In this document: piece by piece, positions 5,340-5,803 of the stretch
Position numbering within the stretch: the stretch's first letter is position 1
Layout of the letters: every line of letters starts with the position of its first letter
DNA from: Patescibacteria group bacterium UBA1449
GTDB lineage: Bacteria > Patescibacteriota > Microgenomatia > UBA1400 > UBA1449
DNA length: 5,803 nt
Reading direction: 5' to 3'
Assembly: GCA_002335355.1 (NCBI GenBank)
Contig: DCTD01000109.1
Location: 1 to 5,803, forward strand
Translations under genes and position numbers: made by a program
The notes under the pieces: generated by a model
What the model was told of the DNA's origin: nothing
The model's input: the letters and a program-made list of their open reading frames with translations, nothing else
Databases searched by the model: none

Positions 5340-5803
5340 TTATTCTCTATTAAACCGAACAATATGGTCTTGATCAAGAAACCGTTTTGTATATTCAGTA
5401 GTCTCGCCATGTTTATACTCAATAGTAAACCAGTAACCTGGAACTCCAGACTGACGTTGTATTTGTAACTGATACAACTGACTCAATGCCGTTTTTGGTA
5501 GTTGATAGACGTATGTTACGGTAACCGTTTCTAAGTGAGGAACCGCAACAAAGAATCCGACTTCCTGCAGAGATTGATGTGATCGTTGAACTACTGAAAC
5601 ATCAGCTTGCTCAATTAGTTTATTAGAGACACTTGTTTTTAAGAGTGTGGCTTCCTGTGGAATGATTGCTCTGAGGTAATTAAAATAGTCCCCTCCCCAG
5701 TATTTGGGGGGCATAGGTTTTTCAACTGGACTTAAGTTTGAATACTGAATGTCTAACTGAACGATATAGTGATCATCTTTATCTTCAACTGTCTGTTTTA
5801 CTT
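5340..5803 (-). CDS. DUF4012-type envelope protein, C-terminal part (partial)
   Basis: The frame stays open to the right edge, so this is the last 153 residues of a longer protein. An internal ATG at 5714 is not its start, because the coding pattern continues upstream (VKQTVEDKDDHYIVQLDIQYSN...). The segment GGDYFNYLRAIIPQEATLL followed by a GFFVAVPHLETVTVTYVYQLP strand resembles the conserved C-terminal region of DUF4012 proteins. Those proteins typically have a 'YLRVYVP' line, then a 'GFF-P--E--TV---Y-LP' line, then a YxLxxQxQxG line; here that third line is YQLQIQRQSG. DUF4012 proteins are large membrane-anchored proteins common in Patescibacteria and Actinobacteria, of unknown function and thought to act at the cell surface. 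The N-terminal anchor and main domain would lie outside the window. It ends in TAA, 60 bases before the propeller gene. The family call is from memory of the motif pattern. Confidence 0.75.
   Translation of the reverse strand, partial: VKQTVEDKDDHYIVQLDIQYSNLSPVEKPMPPKYWGGDYFNYLRAIIPQEATLLKTSVSNKLIEQADVSVVQRSHQSLQEVGFFVAVPHLETVTVTYVYQLPKTALSQLYQLQIQRQSGVPGYWFTIEYKHGETTEYTKRFLDQDHIVRFNRE

Noticed and set aside
1..5803. Alternative genetic code (UGA = Gly) as in some CPR lineages
   Set aside because: A complete RF2 gene is present, the 156-aa gene ends in TGA, and the other genes contain no in-frame TGA.

Overview
The window looks like a piece of a small, AT-leaning bacterial genome, most plausibly a Patescibacteria/CPR (Microgenomates-like) member. 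This rests on a DUF4012-type envelope protein fragment, several short membrane-anchored proteins without close named relatives, tight gene packing and few Shine-Dalgarno sites. The assignment is an inference; there is no rRNA or marker alignment to prove it. All three stop codons terminate genes here, and a complete RF2 gene is present, so the standard bacterial code (UGA = stop) applies rather than the UGA-glycine code of some CPR groups.

Layout. The left edge (1-195) is a divergent promoter region: a minus-strand promoter fires out of the window, and an extended -10 lies ahead of a plus-strand gene (196-1341) for a 381-residue soluble protein that faintly resembles the TraB/ChaN/EreA hydrolase superfamily. 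It converges on a minus-strand cluster that reads, in transcription order, a 58-residue two-helix membrane protein (3235-3059), a 156-residue membrane-anchored protein (2995-2525) and peptide chain release factor 2, prfB (2512-1427). Divergent from that cluster is a plus-strand gene (3336-4043) for a 235-residue protein with a twin-arginine-like membrane signal. It converges with a second minus-strand pair: the end of a DUF4012-type protein (5803-5340, start outside the window), then a 403-residue membrane-anchored beta-propeller-like protein (5279-4068).

How the genes relate. prfB is the only housekeeping gene. The other proteins mostly carry N-terminal membrane segments or export-type signals and probably act at or outside the cytoplasmic membrane. 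Five of the six visible starts lack a Shine-Dalgarno and have a -10-like hexamer 6-8 bases before the ATG, which suggests leaderless mRNAs. The exception, at 5279, has both a near-consensus promoter with a short leader and a clear AAGGA ribosome binding site. No mobile element, CRISPR array, tRNA or rRNA was seen, and no defence or biosynthetic system can be recognised.
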